Shown in pieces: positions 1 to 7,247 of a stretch of 24,008 bases of DNA; positions within the stretch are counted from its first letter, which is position 1; every line of letters begins with the position of its first letter. The stretch lies in the NCBI GenBank assembly GCA_028277865.1, contig JANQFM010000996.1, positions 1 to 24,008 of the forward strand, read 5' to 3'. A program made the translations under genes and the position numbers. This stretch comes from Acidobacteriota bacterium. GTDB taxonomy: Bacteria; Acidobacteriota; UBA6911; RPQK01; DATIPO01. The notes beneath the pieces were generated by a model that saw only the letters and a program-made list of their open reading frames with translations, had not been told where the DNA came from and did not search any database.

Positions 1-708
1 CCGGCGCCGTGCCCTGAAGTGCGTTCCCGGCAGGTAGCAAAAGGGTCCCTGGTCGGGAGTGACCTCGGTCAGGTAGATGAAAATCTTCAAGATTCGAAAA
101 TCCGAACCGTCCCGATGCCAAAGCTGGCTGTCGCGCTGGGGACCTCGCTGGGGAAAGTTCAGCCAGACGTTCACACCGCGCAACTTGGCGCGAAATCCGA
201 AGTAGGCGTCTGCCAGCCGGGTAAAGCGGGGCTGAGTCAGGTAGCGCACGATCGGGCAGTCCGGATCGAAATCGTTTCCGGCTACTTCGATGAGGTAGTC
301 CTTTGTCCTCTTGTGCGGCAGGCTGCCGAGAGCGAGATCGTCTGAATCGTCAGGGACCGTGACGCCGTATTTCCTTTGGAAGTAGTATCGGACCCGTTGC
401 TTAAGAGCCTCCAAATCAGCCTTTCCAACGGCGTTGTCCAGCCGAAAGATGCCTTCTTCATTGAGGGCTGCCAGCAATGAGGGGTCGGGGGCATCGGCTT
501 TCTGCTTGGCGGATTTGAAAACGGGCCAATAGCGCAGATTCTTTAGCTGCCAATAGAGATTGCGAACCGGGTCGGCCATCGGCCAGATCCATCCCCAAAC
601 CGGATTGTCTCTCAAAGCCTGGGGCCAGCTCGTGAAGCTGCGCCAAGGATTGGCAAGATACACCAAACGCTCGTAGCGTCGCCTTGCGGCCAAATTTCTT
701 TTTCTCAT
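1..708 (-). CDS. Phytanoyl-CoA dioxygenase-like Fe(II)/2-oxoglutarate oxygenase (partial, C-terminus off the window)
   Basis: The first 236 codons are open from an ATG at 708 to the window edge. The protein has a basic, aromatic-rich N-terminus (about residues 1-70) followed by a double-stranded beta-helix region. Residues 197-200 read W-H-R-D, giving the first two iron ligands of an H-x-D...H facial triad (H198, D200). The stretch after it (K-I-F-I-Y-L-T near 208-214, then G-P-F-C-Y-L-P-G-T-H at 221-230) is the usual continuation in PhyH-family proteins. The distal histidine and the 2-oxoglutarate arginine would lie beyond the window. GAGGTC about 6 bases before the ATG supports the start. 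It is the last gene visible in the operon, 64 bases after the phosphoglycosyl transferase. In polysaccharide loci such enzymes may hydroxylate a sugar or its substituent; the substrate here is unknown. Confidence 0.8.
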   Translation of the reverse strand, partial: MRKRNLAARRRYERLVYLANPWRSFTSWPQALRDNPVWGWIWPMADPVRNLYWQLKNLRYWPVFKSAKQKADAPDPSLLAALNEEGIFRLDNAVGKADLEALKQRVRYYFQRKYGVTVPDDSDDLALGSLPHKRTKDYLIEVAGNDFDPDCPIVRYLTQPRFTRLADAYFGFRAKLRGVNVWLNFPQRGPQRDSQLWHRDGSDFRILKIFIYLTEVTPDQGPFCYLPGTHFRARRR

Positions 709-723
709 GGCTGACCTCATCAG

Positions 724-748
724 TTTGGCTCTGCGGCTCAGAGCCAAA
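724..748 (-). other. Perfect 10-bp stem-loop in the leader of the PhyH-like gene
   Basis: TTTGGCTCTG (724-733) and CAGAGCCAAA (739-748) are exact inverted repeats separated by five bases. The hairpin fills most of the 64-base spacer between the phosphoglycosyl transferase stop and the PhyH-like start. Neither strand has a T-tract after it, so a standard intrinsic terminator is unlikely. An mRNA processing or stability element, or an attenuator, is possible. Confidence 0.6.
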
Positions 749-772
749 TGGGAAAAGATCGGGCGAGGGCGC

Positions 773-1405
773 TTAGCGGAACAGGGCGCGCACCGTCCGC
801 AAGAGGATGGCCAGATCTCGCCACACATTTCTGTGCCGCAGATAGTCGAGTTCGATTGCCAGTTTTCTGGGGAGGACTTCCCCCACATAGGCCTCTTCCC
901 AACAGGCACCCTCCAGGAGTTCTTCCTCGTGCCGGTAAAGCAGTGAGGCAGCACTTGTAATGCCCGGGCGATCCTTCAACAGGCGTTGCTGCTCTACGTT
1001 GTAGTATTTCAAAAAACGCGGATCCTCCGGTCGAGGTCCCACCAGGCTCATTTCTCTTTTCAGGACATTGTACAGTTGCGGCAATTCGTCGATCTTCGTC
1101 CTTCGCAAGAGCCTGCCCACTCTTGTCACCCGGGGATCATCGGCGACGGTTACAGCTACTTGGCGATCAGCATTTTGGATCATGCTTCGAAACTTGTAGA
1201 GACGAAAGATCGAGCCGTTTCGGCCCATTCTTGCCGCCTTGTAGAAGATCGGCCCCCTGGAATCCAGCTTGATCAAGACCGCTGCCAGGACAAAAAGCGG
1301 GCTCAGGACGATCAGACCCAAAAGGGCGCCGCTGATGTCCAGAAAGCCGATTGCCTTCTGGCTGCCGCTACCTCCGGTCTTGCTGCTGCCTGTCGATCTT
1401 CCCAA
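773..1405 (-). CDS. Initiating sugar transferase: polyprenyl-phosphate glycosyl-1-phosphate transferase (small PglC-like type)
   Basis: This enzyme would transfer a sugar-1-phosphate from an NDP-sugar to undecaprenyl phosphate at the inner membrane, starting each repeat unit. It has 210 residues, the short monotopic form without the extra transmembrane domain of WbaP/WcaJ enzymes. One hydrophobic membrane segment lies at about 21-46, followed by K-F-R-S-M (71-75), the catalytic D-E pair in K-I-D-E-L-P-Q (104-110, D106/E107) and S-L-V-G-P-R-P-E (120-127). The C-terminal R-P-G-I-T is followed by Y-R-H-E-E-E-L-L rather than the G-L-W-Q-V of hexose-type enzymes, so an amino-sugar substrate is plausible. 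It sits 24 bases after a sugar aminotransferase, which fits that idea. The predicted start is TTG at 1405 and is uncertain; I see no better in-frame start before the membrane helix. Confidence 0.93.
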   Translation of the reverse strand: MGRSTGSSKTGGSGSQKAIGFLDISGALLGLIVLSPLFVLAAVLIKLDSRGPIFYKAARMGRNGSIFRLYKFRSMIQNADRQVAVTVADDPRVTRVGRLLRRTKIDELPQLYNVLKREMSLVGPRPEDPRFLKYYNVEQQRLLKDRPGITSAASLLYRHEEELLEGACWEEAYVGEVLPRKLAIELDYLRHRNVWRDLAILLRTVRALFR

Positions 1406-1429
1406 GACTCTTCACTCATCGAGTCCATT

Positions 1430-2644
1430 CTATCTTTTGAACCGGCGGACTATCTCGCTGACCGCAGCAACCACGTCGGACACGTCCTCGTCAGTCATCT
1501 TCGGGAATATGGGCAACGAAATCAAGCGCTGATACTCTCTGTGAGCCACGGGGAAGTCCTCGGGTCTGAAGCCGTACTTTTCGCGGTAGTAGGGCTGCAC
1601 ATGAATGGGGATGAAATGCACGCTCGATCCAATGTTACGGCGTTTCAGCTCTTCGATGAACTGGTCCCGAGAAAGGGTGAGAGCATCAAGGTTCAGTCGG
1701 ACAGCGTAAATATGCCATGCATGGCCGACCACAGGTCTGCGTACGGGAACCTGGAGCTCTTCCAATTCAGAGAAGGCCTGGCTGTACAGGCCAGCGATTC
1801 GGTGCCGGCGCTGCTGAAAGCTGGGAAGCTTGCGCAATTGCTGCCGGCCGATAGCCGCCTGGAAATCGGGCATGTTGTACTTGAATCCGGGCCGAACGAC
1901 TTCGTAAAACCATGAGCCGCGGGCTGAGTAGCGTTGATAGGCGCCGCGGCTGATACCGTGGATGCTCCAGATGCGGGCTTCCTGAATGTGCTCAGAAGGG
2001 CCGACCAGCATTCCTCCCTCGACTGTGGTCATGTTTTTGGTCGCATAGAAAGAAAAGCAAGTCAGGATCGGACAGGAACTGCTTTCGCTGAACGAGCCTA
2101 CCAACCGGCCCTTATAGGTAGCGGGCAGGGCATGGGCAGCATCTTCGACCAAGGCCAATCCATGCTCCTCGCAAAGCTGCAGGAGGGAGTCCAATTCGGC
2201 GGCATGTCCGTACAGATGCACCGGCAGCAATGCCTTGATGCGTGTAACCTTATTCGGGCCTGCGGCGGCCTTGTGCTTGCGAATCTCGCTACAGGCTTGC
2301 TCAGGGTCGATATTCAGAGTATCGGGCTCAACATCCACCAGGATCGGCCTTGCCCCCAGATGCTCGATAACATGGGCGGTGGAGCAGAAGGTCATGGGTG
2401 TCGTGATGACCCCATCGCCTTCTCCAACCTTCAAGGTCGCCAAAGCCAAATGGAGGGCGGCCGTGCATGAACTCACAGCCAGGGCCGCAGGAGCCCCCAC
2501 GAAATCGCCAAATTCCTCCTCAAACCGCTGAGTCTTTGGCCCGGTCGTGATCCAGTCCGATGAAAGAGTGTTGACCACCTCGTCAATCTCTTCCTGACCG
2601 ATCCAAGGGGGAGCGAACGAAAGAAACGATTTGCGCACAGCCAT
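1430..2644 (-). CDS. DegT/DnrJ/EryC1/StrS-family PLP-dependent sugar aminotransferase
   Basis: The family transfers an amino group, usually from glutamate, to a keto-sugar nucleotide. The 404-residue length is normal. Visible landmarks are S-S-C-T-A-A-L-H (58-65, phosphate-binding loop), V-E-D-A-A-H-A (166-172, with D168 for the PLP pyridine nitrogen) and the Schiff-base lysine K203 in F-Y-A-T-K-N-M-T-T-V-E-G-G. The C-terminal H-F-I-P-I-H-V-Q-P-Y-Y is typical of the sugar-aminotransferase branch. GAGG lies about four bases before the ATG. The start follows a 109-base spacer after a methyltransferase, and the next gene is the initiating transferase, so it probably finishes the first amino sugar. 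No 4,6-dehydratase that would make the keto substrate is present in the window. An isomerase-like or dehydratase member of the family cannot be excluded, but the lysine argues for an aminotransferase. Confidence 0.93.
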   Translation of the reverse strand: MAVRKSFLSFAPPWIGQEEIDEVVNTLSSDWITTGPKTQRFEEEFGDFVGAPAALAVSSCTAALHLALATLKVGEGDGVITTPMTFCSTAHVIEHLGARPILVDVEPDTLNIDPEQACSEIRKHKAAAGPNKVTRIKALLPVHLYGHAAELDSLLQLCEEHGLALVEDAAHALPATYKGRLVGSFSESSSCPILTCFSFYATKNMTTVEGGMLVGPSEHIQEARIWSIHGISRGAYQRYSARGSWFYEVVRPGFKYNMPDFQAAIGRQQLRKLPSFQQRRHRIAGLYSQAFSELEELQVPVRRPVVGHAWHIYAVRLNLDALTLSRDQFIEELKRRNIGSSVHFIPIHVQPYYREKYGFRPEDFPVAHREYQRLISLPIFPKMTDEDVSDVVAAVSEIVRRFKR

Positions 2645-2753
2645 TGCCTCGCTACGCTAGGAGCACATGCTCGTCGACCCGCTGCTTGCCCTATTGGCTC
2701 CGCACCTCAGCCTAATTGCATGGTTCCCCTGACCCACGACAGTTTCAGCACTG

Positions 2754-3464
2754 TCAACAGCTCTTCGACAAGATCCCAATGTAGTGAGTCCTCAATAAGG
2801 GCATCCAGGACAGCATCGGGTACAGAACAGGAGTGGCGGCACCCAGGCATCTGGCCAGCGGCGGAAGCAGGGTTGTGGTGCGAAGATCCAACTCAAAGCC
2901 CTCGAAAAGCTCCCCAATTCGGCCCTTGCTGACAGCTCGGACGTGACGGTTTCGAGGGTTGTTGTAGCGGAGGTCATACCACAAGACTGAGCCGCCCGGC
3001 TTCAAGACCCTGCAAACCTCGGCGGCAACTCGGTGCGCCATCCCGTCCTCCAGGATGGAACTGAAGACGGTGAAGGCCAGCACCAGATCGAAAGTGCCGT
3101 CCGGGAACTCCAGCAGTTCGGCGTTGGCGCGCAAAAAACGGATTCCAGGGTAACGACGGCGGGCGTCTTCGATCCGATCCGGCAACAAATCCACCCCATG
3201 AAGCATCTCCGGAACCGCACCGAGTTGCAGCAGCCGGTTCAACTCGGAGCCGTTTCCACAGCCAACGTCGAGGATACGGCTGTCTCGAAGCGGGATGAGA
3301 TGGTGGTCGCCGAGGATTCCACGAATCTGTGTGCTGCGTTGTTGTCGAATGCGGCAGTTGCCTGGGTTCGAAGGTGCGCGCCGCTGGCGCACCGAAGCGT
3401 TCAGATCGTAGAGGCGATAGACTTCCTGAAGCCGTTTTGCTTCCTCGCTGGTTTCCAGATCCAT
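2754..3464 (-). CDS. Class I SAM-dependent methyltransferase
   Basis: The 236-residue protein has a Rossmann-type methyltransferase core. Motif I is I-L-D-V-G-C-G-N-G-S (64-73), followed by G-V-D-L-L (SAM ribose-binding acidic residue), a motif II region F-P-D-G-T-F-D-L-V-L and the V-L-K-P-G-G post-motif. Residues 1-60 are charged and basic. It resembles the Methyltransf_11 group, whose acceptors cannot be told from sequence. In this locus it could methylate a sugar hydroxyl or amine. It lies between the GT2 gene (200 bases upstream) and the aminotransferase (109 bases downstream). The 200-base spacer before it shows no convincing gene or promoter. Confidence 0.88.
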   Translation of the reverse strand: MDLETSEEAKRLQEVYRLYDLNASVRQRRAPSNPGNCRIRQQRSTQIRGILGDHHLIPLRDSRILDVGCGNGSELNRLLQLGAVPEMLHGVDLLPDRIEDARRRYPGIRFLRANAELLEFPDGTFDLVLAFTVFSSILEDGMAHRVAAEVCRVLKPGGSVLWYDLRYNNPRNRHVRAVSKGRIGELFEGFELDLRTTTLLPPLARCLGAATPVLYPMLSWMPLLRTHYIGILSKSC

Positions 3465-3664
3465 CGCTCTACGACTCCACTGAAGTGATTCTAGCCATGC
3501 AAAGCCGAAATCAGGATCGCACCAAGGCCTACAGTGCAGAGTCTAGGAATCTGCGGGCAAAGCTGATCTACTGCGAAAGTGGAAGGATCGGCCCATGTCC
3601 CGCGGGCCTTGCCGGCAGCGATTACGGCTCTCCGAATGTGACGACGAACTCCCGTGACGACCCA

Positions 3665-4837
3665 TTATCCCTGTGAGCGATACCAAACGATCCGCTTTCC
3701 GAGAATCCACTGACCAACGCCAATCAGCATGGCTGCATTGGCAAGGCAGAAGGCATAGAGGCTGGATGCGATCGGGATACGTTTCCCTTTCCGCTCCAAA
3801 ATCAACCCCAGCAATGCCAATGAGTAGAGGAATGCTTGCGCCAGCAATAGCTCTCGATAAGGGGACGATGAATACCAGAGGAGGTTCAATGTGAAAGCCA
3901 GGATCAGAAAGTAGGGGGTCAGCCAACGAAAAACCTTGTGCGAATATATGACCCACGCCTGCCAGGGATGGGTGAAGGGGTTGAGCAGGCTCTTCCTGCT
4001 CAACGTGCCCGCAAAGCTCCTCAGAGTCATTCTCACCCGTGCCCGGAATTCCGCGCTGGGCTCGGCGATCCGGTATTCGAAAGCAATTGCTTCGCGGGCG
4101 AACAGAACCTGACACCCTTGAGAAACTATATCGAGCGGGACCACACAATCCTCGCCGTATTGGGGCTCCATGGGCTTGAACAGATCGCGGCGAACCGCCA
4201 TGCAGGCACCGCTTGCCCAAGCCAGCAATCCCAATCGACTTTCGAGACGCCAGAGGAAATTCTCGAAGCGCCAATAGAGGCTGCCCCCTTGACTGATGGA
4301 GCTTTCGCCTGGGTTTCTCCACACCAGGCGTCCTGCTACGCAGCCGACACGCGAGTCTGAAAACGGGCGGACGACCTTCTCTATGAAATCTGGCCTGAGG
4401 ACGGTATCGGCATCTGTGAAAACGATGATTTCGGCGTTCGAGCGACGAATGGCTTCGTTTTGAGTGAGGCTCTTCCCGTTCTTTCCCGGTAGCGAATGCA
4501 GGAACACGTTGCTGTGTTGCGCGACGAACCGACCAGCAATCTCAACAGTCCGATCAGTCGAGCCATCAGAGGCGATGACGATATCCAGCAGCCTATTTGG
4601 GTAACGTAGCTGCAGGCTGTTCTCGATCTTCGCGGCCAGAGCCTGCTCCTCATTGTGGACAGTGATCAGAAGCATGACCGACGGGGCGTAGCGGGTTGCC
4701 GGGGTGATTCCGTCCCGTTGCTTCAACAATGCCCCAAGCAACATGAGAAGAAGCGGATAGAGGATCCAGGTGTAGGCGGCCAAAAGAATCCCTCCCCAGT
4801 AGATCAGCTTCAGGATGTCGGCTCCTTGCAGGATCAA
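3665..4837 (-). CDS. Membrane-anchored family 2 glycosyltransferase
   Basis: This is a processive-looking GT-A enzyme of 390 residues. A transmembrane segment at about 10-38 precedes the catalytic domain. Visible motifs are T-V-H-N-E-E (59-64), A-S-D-G-S-T-D (89-95), the metal-binding D-A-D (142-144) and G-E-D (228-230, candidate catalytic base region). An arginine-rich segment (R-A-R-V-R) at 265-269 is followed by three or four C-terminal hydrophobic helices (about 304-380). It would add a sugar to the lipid-linked unit at the inner membrane. The listed start is TTG, overlapping the stop of the upstream GT4 gene by four bases (TTGA), which suggests translational coupling. An alternative TTG at 4783 has a stronger GGAGGG ribosome binding site and would remove 18 residues of the first helix. 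Confidence 0.9.
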   Translation of the reverse strand: MILQGADILKLIYWGGILLAAYTWILYPLLLMLLGALLKQRDGITPATRYAPSVMLLITVHNEEQALAAKIENSLQLRYPNRLLDIVIASDGSTDRTVEIAGRFVAQHSNVFLHSLPGKNGKSLTQNEAIRRSNAEIIVFTDADTVLRPDFIEKVVRPFSDSRVGCVAGRLVWRNPGESSISQGGSLYWRFENFLWRLESRLGLLAWASGACMAVRRDLFKPMEPQYGEDCVVPLDIVSQGCQVLFAREAIAFEYRIAEPSAEFRARVRMTLRSFAGTLSRKSLLNPFTHPWQAWVIYSHKVFRWLTPYFLILAFTLNLLWYSSSPYRELLLAQAFLYSLALLGLILERKGKRIPIASSLYAFCLANAAMLIGVGQWILGKRIVWYRSQG

Positions 4838-6021
4838 AGATGAAAATGATGAGCCAGGATGTTGTAGACATGGCGGCTTTGGACTTCGATCGTGAATTGG
4901 TTCAGGTCACGCTCGGATTGAGCGAGCCTGCACCGCAGTTCCTCATCGCTCATCAGCCGCAAAATCGCGTTTGACAGGTCTTCCGCATCGCCTGGCCGAA
5001 CGAGCAAGCCTGTCTTTTCGTGCTCGATCACACCGCGGATACCGCCGACATCCGAGGCGATGATGGGAGTCCCAAAGGCCAGAGCCTCGACAATCGTTTT
5101 GGGGATGCCTTCGGTCAACGAAGGAAGCAGGTAGCAGTCGGCAGTCTGGTAGTGACGAAAAAGCTCCGGGCCGAAATCGACGAATCCCCTGAAGACGACT
5201 CGGTCTTGCAAGCCGGCTTTGCGAACCGCTTCTTGAAGGCTTTTTCGGCCCTTGCCGCTTCCGATTAAATCGCAGACCACCTTCTTTCCATGCTCAAAAA
5301 CCACTTTGGAGACTGCCTCGACCAGGACTCCCAAGCCCTTTTCGGGCGTCAGGCGCCCAACGCTCAGCAGGCGGAAGGGGGCACCCGCTTTCTTGTGAAC
5401 CGGACCCTTGGCCATGCAATCGAGGTCGCTTCGCGAAAGGACTGTCGGGTAGATTCGGTGGGTTTGCAAGGCCACAGGCTGATAAAGTTCGTAAAGTTCA
5501 TCACCGACCACGAGCGTCAGATCTTGCCTCACCATGCTTCGAGTGGATCTCTCCAGCAGCCAGGCCAGAATGCGTGCCGGGCCGCGCCAGCCGCCGCCTC
5601 GCGTCAGGACGGACTCGAAGCCAAAGTTGCTGCGCAGATAAAGAAAGGCCTTTTTCTCATTTTTGACGGCGACTCGGTGAAAGGCCGCGCTGGTCCAATG
5701 GGGCAGAACAATGCAGGCTAGATCCCAGCGGTCGGCTTTTTGCTGAAAAGTCCGCACAGTTTGCCAAGCTGCGATCGGTTTTTGATAAAGATGAGCTGCT
5801 CGCCTGACAAATGGCAGGGCATGCACGCAAACCTTGCCCGGTTCCAGATCGAGGGCAAGGCGGCCCCGGACATCAGGATCCCGATTCAGGTGCACAAAGA
5901 GATGGATTTCGTCGAAAAAGCTTCCAACAGCCAAGAGAAAACGAACGAAGATGGCATCGGTGGTAAGTGTCTGGCCGTCGTGCCAGAAGGGCTGATCCAG
6001 GTAGATGGCGAACCGTTTCAA
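4834..6021 (-). CDS. Family 4 glycosyltransferase (GT-B fold)
   Basis: From the TTG at 6021 the protein has 395 residues. The C-terminal GT4 domain shows S-V-G-R-L-T-P-E-K-G (220-229), G-S-G-K-G-R (255-260) and an E-x7-E signature (E304...E312, within S-L-T-E-G-I-P-K-T-I-V-E), followed by A-S-D-V-G-G and a G-L-L-V-R-P-G-D segment. The reading frame stays open to an ATG at 6120, but the extra 33 residues lie inside the upstream gene and look unlike a family N-terminus. The TTG sits five bases after that gene's stop with a G-rich ribosome binding site, so I prefer 6021. It would transfer a sugar from an NDP-donor on the cytoplasmic face. GT4 includes SQD2-type enzymes that use UDP-sulfoquinovose, so this gene is one candidate partner of the SqdB-like enzyme; nothing in the motifs proves it. 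Confidence 0.9.
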   Translation of the reverse strand: MKRFAIYLDQPFWHDGQTLTTDAIFVRFLLAVGSFFDEIHLFVHLNRDPDVRGRLALDLEPGKVCVHALPFVRRAAHLYQKPIAAWQTVRTFQQKADRWDLACIVLPHWTSAAFHRVAVKNEKKAFLYLRSNFGFESVLTRGGGWRGPARILAWLLERSTRSMVRQDLTLVVGDELYELYQPVALQTHRIYPTVLSRSDLDCMAKGPVHKKAGAPFRLLSVGRLTPEKGLGVLVEAVSKVVFEHGKKVVCDLIGSGKGRKSLQEAVRKAGLQDRVVFRGFVDFGPELFRHYQTADCYLLPSLTEGIPKTIVEALAFGTPIIASDVGGIRGVIEHEKTGLLVRPGDAEDLSNAILRLMSDEELRCRLAQSERDLNQFTIEVQSRHVYNILAHHFHL

Positions 6022-6025
6022 TTGG

Positions 6026-7132
6026 TCAACCCCCGAGGAGTCGTTGGTAGACGGATTCTGTGGAACGCACCATCTCGTCGATCGTGAATCCGCTTTCAAT
6101 CCTGCGTCGGCCCAACTCACCCATTCGAGTGCGCATAGACGGATCCTTCAAGAGCCTCAGGGTCGCTTTGGCAAGCTTTTTCGGCTGACCAACAGGGACC
6201 AACAAACCAGTCTCTCCATCTGCAACCAGTTCGGGAGTCCCCCCCACCCTGGTCGCTACGACCGCCTTGCGAGCAGCCATAGCCTCCATGATGACATTCG
6301 GCATGCCTTCCCATCTCGAACTGAGTACAAGAAGGTCCAAAGCCGTCAGGATGCCGGGCACATCCGATCTTCGTCCCGCGAAAACTGTCAAACGCCCCAG
6401 CCCAAGCTCTGCCGCAAGCGTTTTCATCTGCGCCAGTAATCGGCCTTCTCCTACGCAGAGAATCTGAAATGCGTCGCCCCATTCCTGCCTGACGGTTCGC
6501 ATGGCGTGAAAGAAGGTCTCGTGATCTTTACGTTGGCTCAATGAACCAATAATTCCGATAGTAGGCACATCCGGCCTCAAGCCGAGGCTGTGCCGAGAAG
6601 GTCGGGTGCAAAGATTGTTGAAGCGAGAAAGGTTGATTCCATTGCGGATAACTGAAGTTTTCTTCTGCAGGTCCGGTCGCCGTCCGATCAGCCAATCTGC
6701 CCCGGCCTGAGAATTGACGATCACATGCGAGGCCGCGAGGAAGGCTCGATCTGAGAGTCGAAGCGTGGCGTTTGTCATCTGAGCCTCGGCATTTCGTTCG
6801 GAGGCTACAAAAGGAATAGGTACCAACCTTGTGGCCAACCAGGAATAGATGTTGGCGGTCCCCATGAAGGAGTGCACCAGGTCAGGCCGAACGCTGCGCA
6901 GGACTCTAGACAAGCGCACAACTCGGGTGAAGTCGAATCGAGGCAGCCATTTCTTGAGCTTGATGATGGGAATCCGGAGTCGGCTGAAAGCCGGAAGGAT
7001 CTCGGACGAAGGCGTCATCACGCAAATAGATGCCTTGAAAGCCTGGGGATCCAATTCCTGGGCCAGATGGAAGAGCTGCCGTTCGGCACCTCCGAAAGAT
7101 AGCTGGTTGATGATGAACAGTATCTTCCACAT
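6026..7132 (-). CDS. Family 4 glycosyltransferase (GT-B fold)
   Basis: This 368-residue GT4 enzyme begins with I-I-N-Q-L-S-F-G-G-A-E-R (7-18), the glycine-rich N-terminal loop typical of lipid-linked oligosaccharide transferases. The C-terminal half has I-I-G-S-L-S-Q-R-K-D-H (194-204) and the E-x7-E pair E275/E283 in S-S-R-W-E-G-M-P-N-V-I-M-E, followed by A-T-R-V-G-G-T-P-E-L-V. It is a separate paralogue of the next gene rather than a recent duplication; the N-terminal halves do not resemble each other. ATG start with a weak ribosome binding site. It is followed after four bases by the second GT4 gene, so the two are probably co-translated. A 115-base spacer containing an inverted repeat separates it from wzy. 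Confidence 0.92.
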   Translation of the reverse strand: MWKILFIINQLSFGGAERQLFHLAQELDPQAFKASICVMTPSSEILPAFSRLRIPIIKLKKWLPRFDFTRVVRLSRVLRSVRPDLVHSFMGTANIYSWLATRLVPIPFVASERNAEAQMTNATLRLSDRAFLAASHVIVNSQAGADWLIGRRPDLQKKTSVIRNGINLSRFNNLCTRPSRHSLGLRPDVPTIGIIGSLSQRKDHETFFHAMRTVRQEWGDAFQILCVGEGRLLAQMKTLAAELGLGRLTVFAGRRSDVPGILTALDLLVLSSRWEGMPNVIMEAMAARKAVVATRVGGTPELVADGETGLLVPVGQPKKLAKATLRLLKDPSMRTRMGELGRRRIESGFTIDEMVRSTESVYQRLLGG

Positions 7133-7147
7133 CGTTCAATCTCAGCA

Positions 7148-7185
7148 GTGCCGCCCTGGCGAAGATGAGTTGCGCTCAGCGGCAC
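7148..7185 (-). repeat. Inverted repeat in the spacer between wzy and the GT4 gene
   Basis: GTGCCGC (7148-7154) and GCGGCAC (7179-7185) form a 7-bp perfect stem with a 24-base loop, 15 bases before the GT4 start codon. CTCAGC also occurs as a short direct repeat (7141-7146 and 7175-7180). No T-tract follows, so it is not a standard terminator. It may be chance given the base composition. Confidence 0.3.
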
Positions 7186-7247
7186 CTCGCCGACTCCGGA
7201 GGCGGTCAAATGCCCGAGTTTGCAGGAGGCCGTACAATTTTGCCCTG

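Noticed and set aside
986..1915. 309-codon plus-strand open frame
   Set aside because: It lies antisense to the phosphoglycosyl transferase and aminotransferase, has no family motifs, and its composition matches a mirror of the high-G+C coding strand.
2738..2755. GACAGT/ACTGTC inverted repeat at the end of the methyltransferase gene
   Set aside because: The stem is only 6 bp, overlaps the stop codon and has no T-tract; it is expected by chance.
3543..4322. 259-codon minus-strand open frame overlapping the GT2 gene
   Set aside because: The GT2 frame has the catalytic motifs and membrane helices. This one has low-complexity basic sequence with no recognisable fold.
6022..6120. Upstream ATG extension of the GT4 gene ending at 4834
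   Set aside because: The extra 33 residues overlap the previous gene and resemble no GT4 N-terminus. The TTG at 6021 is better placed after the previous stop.
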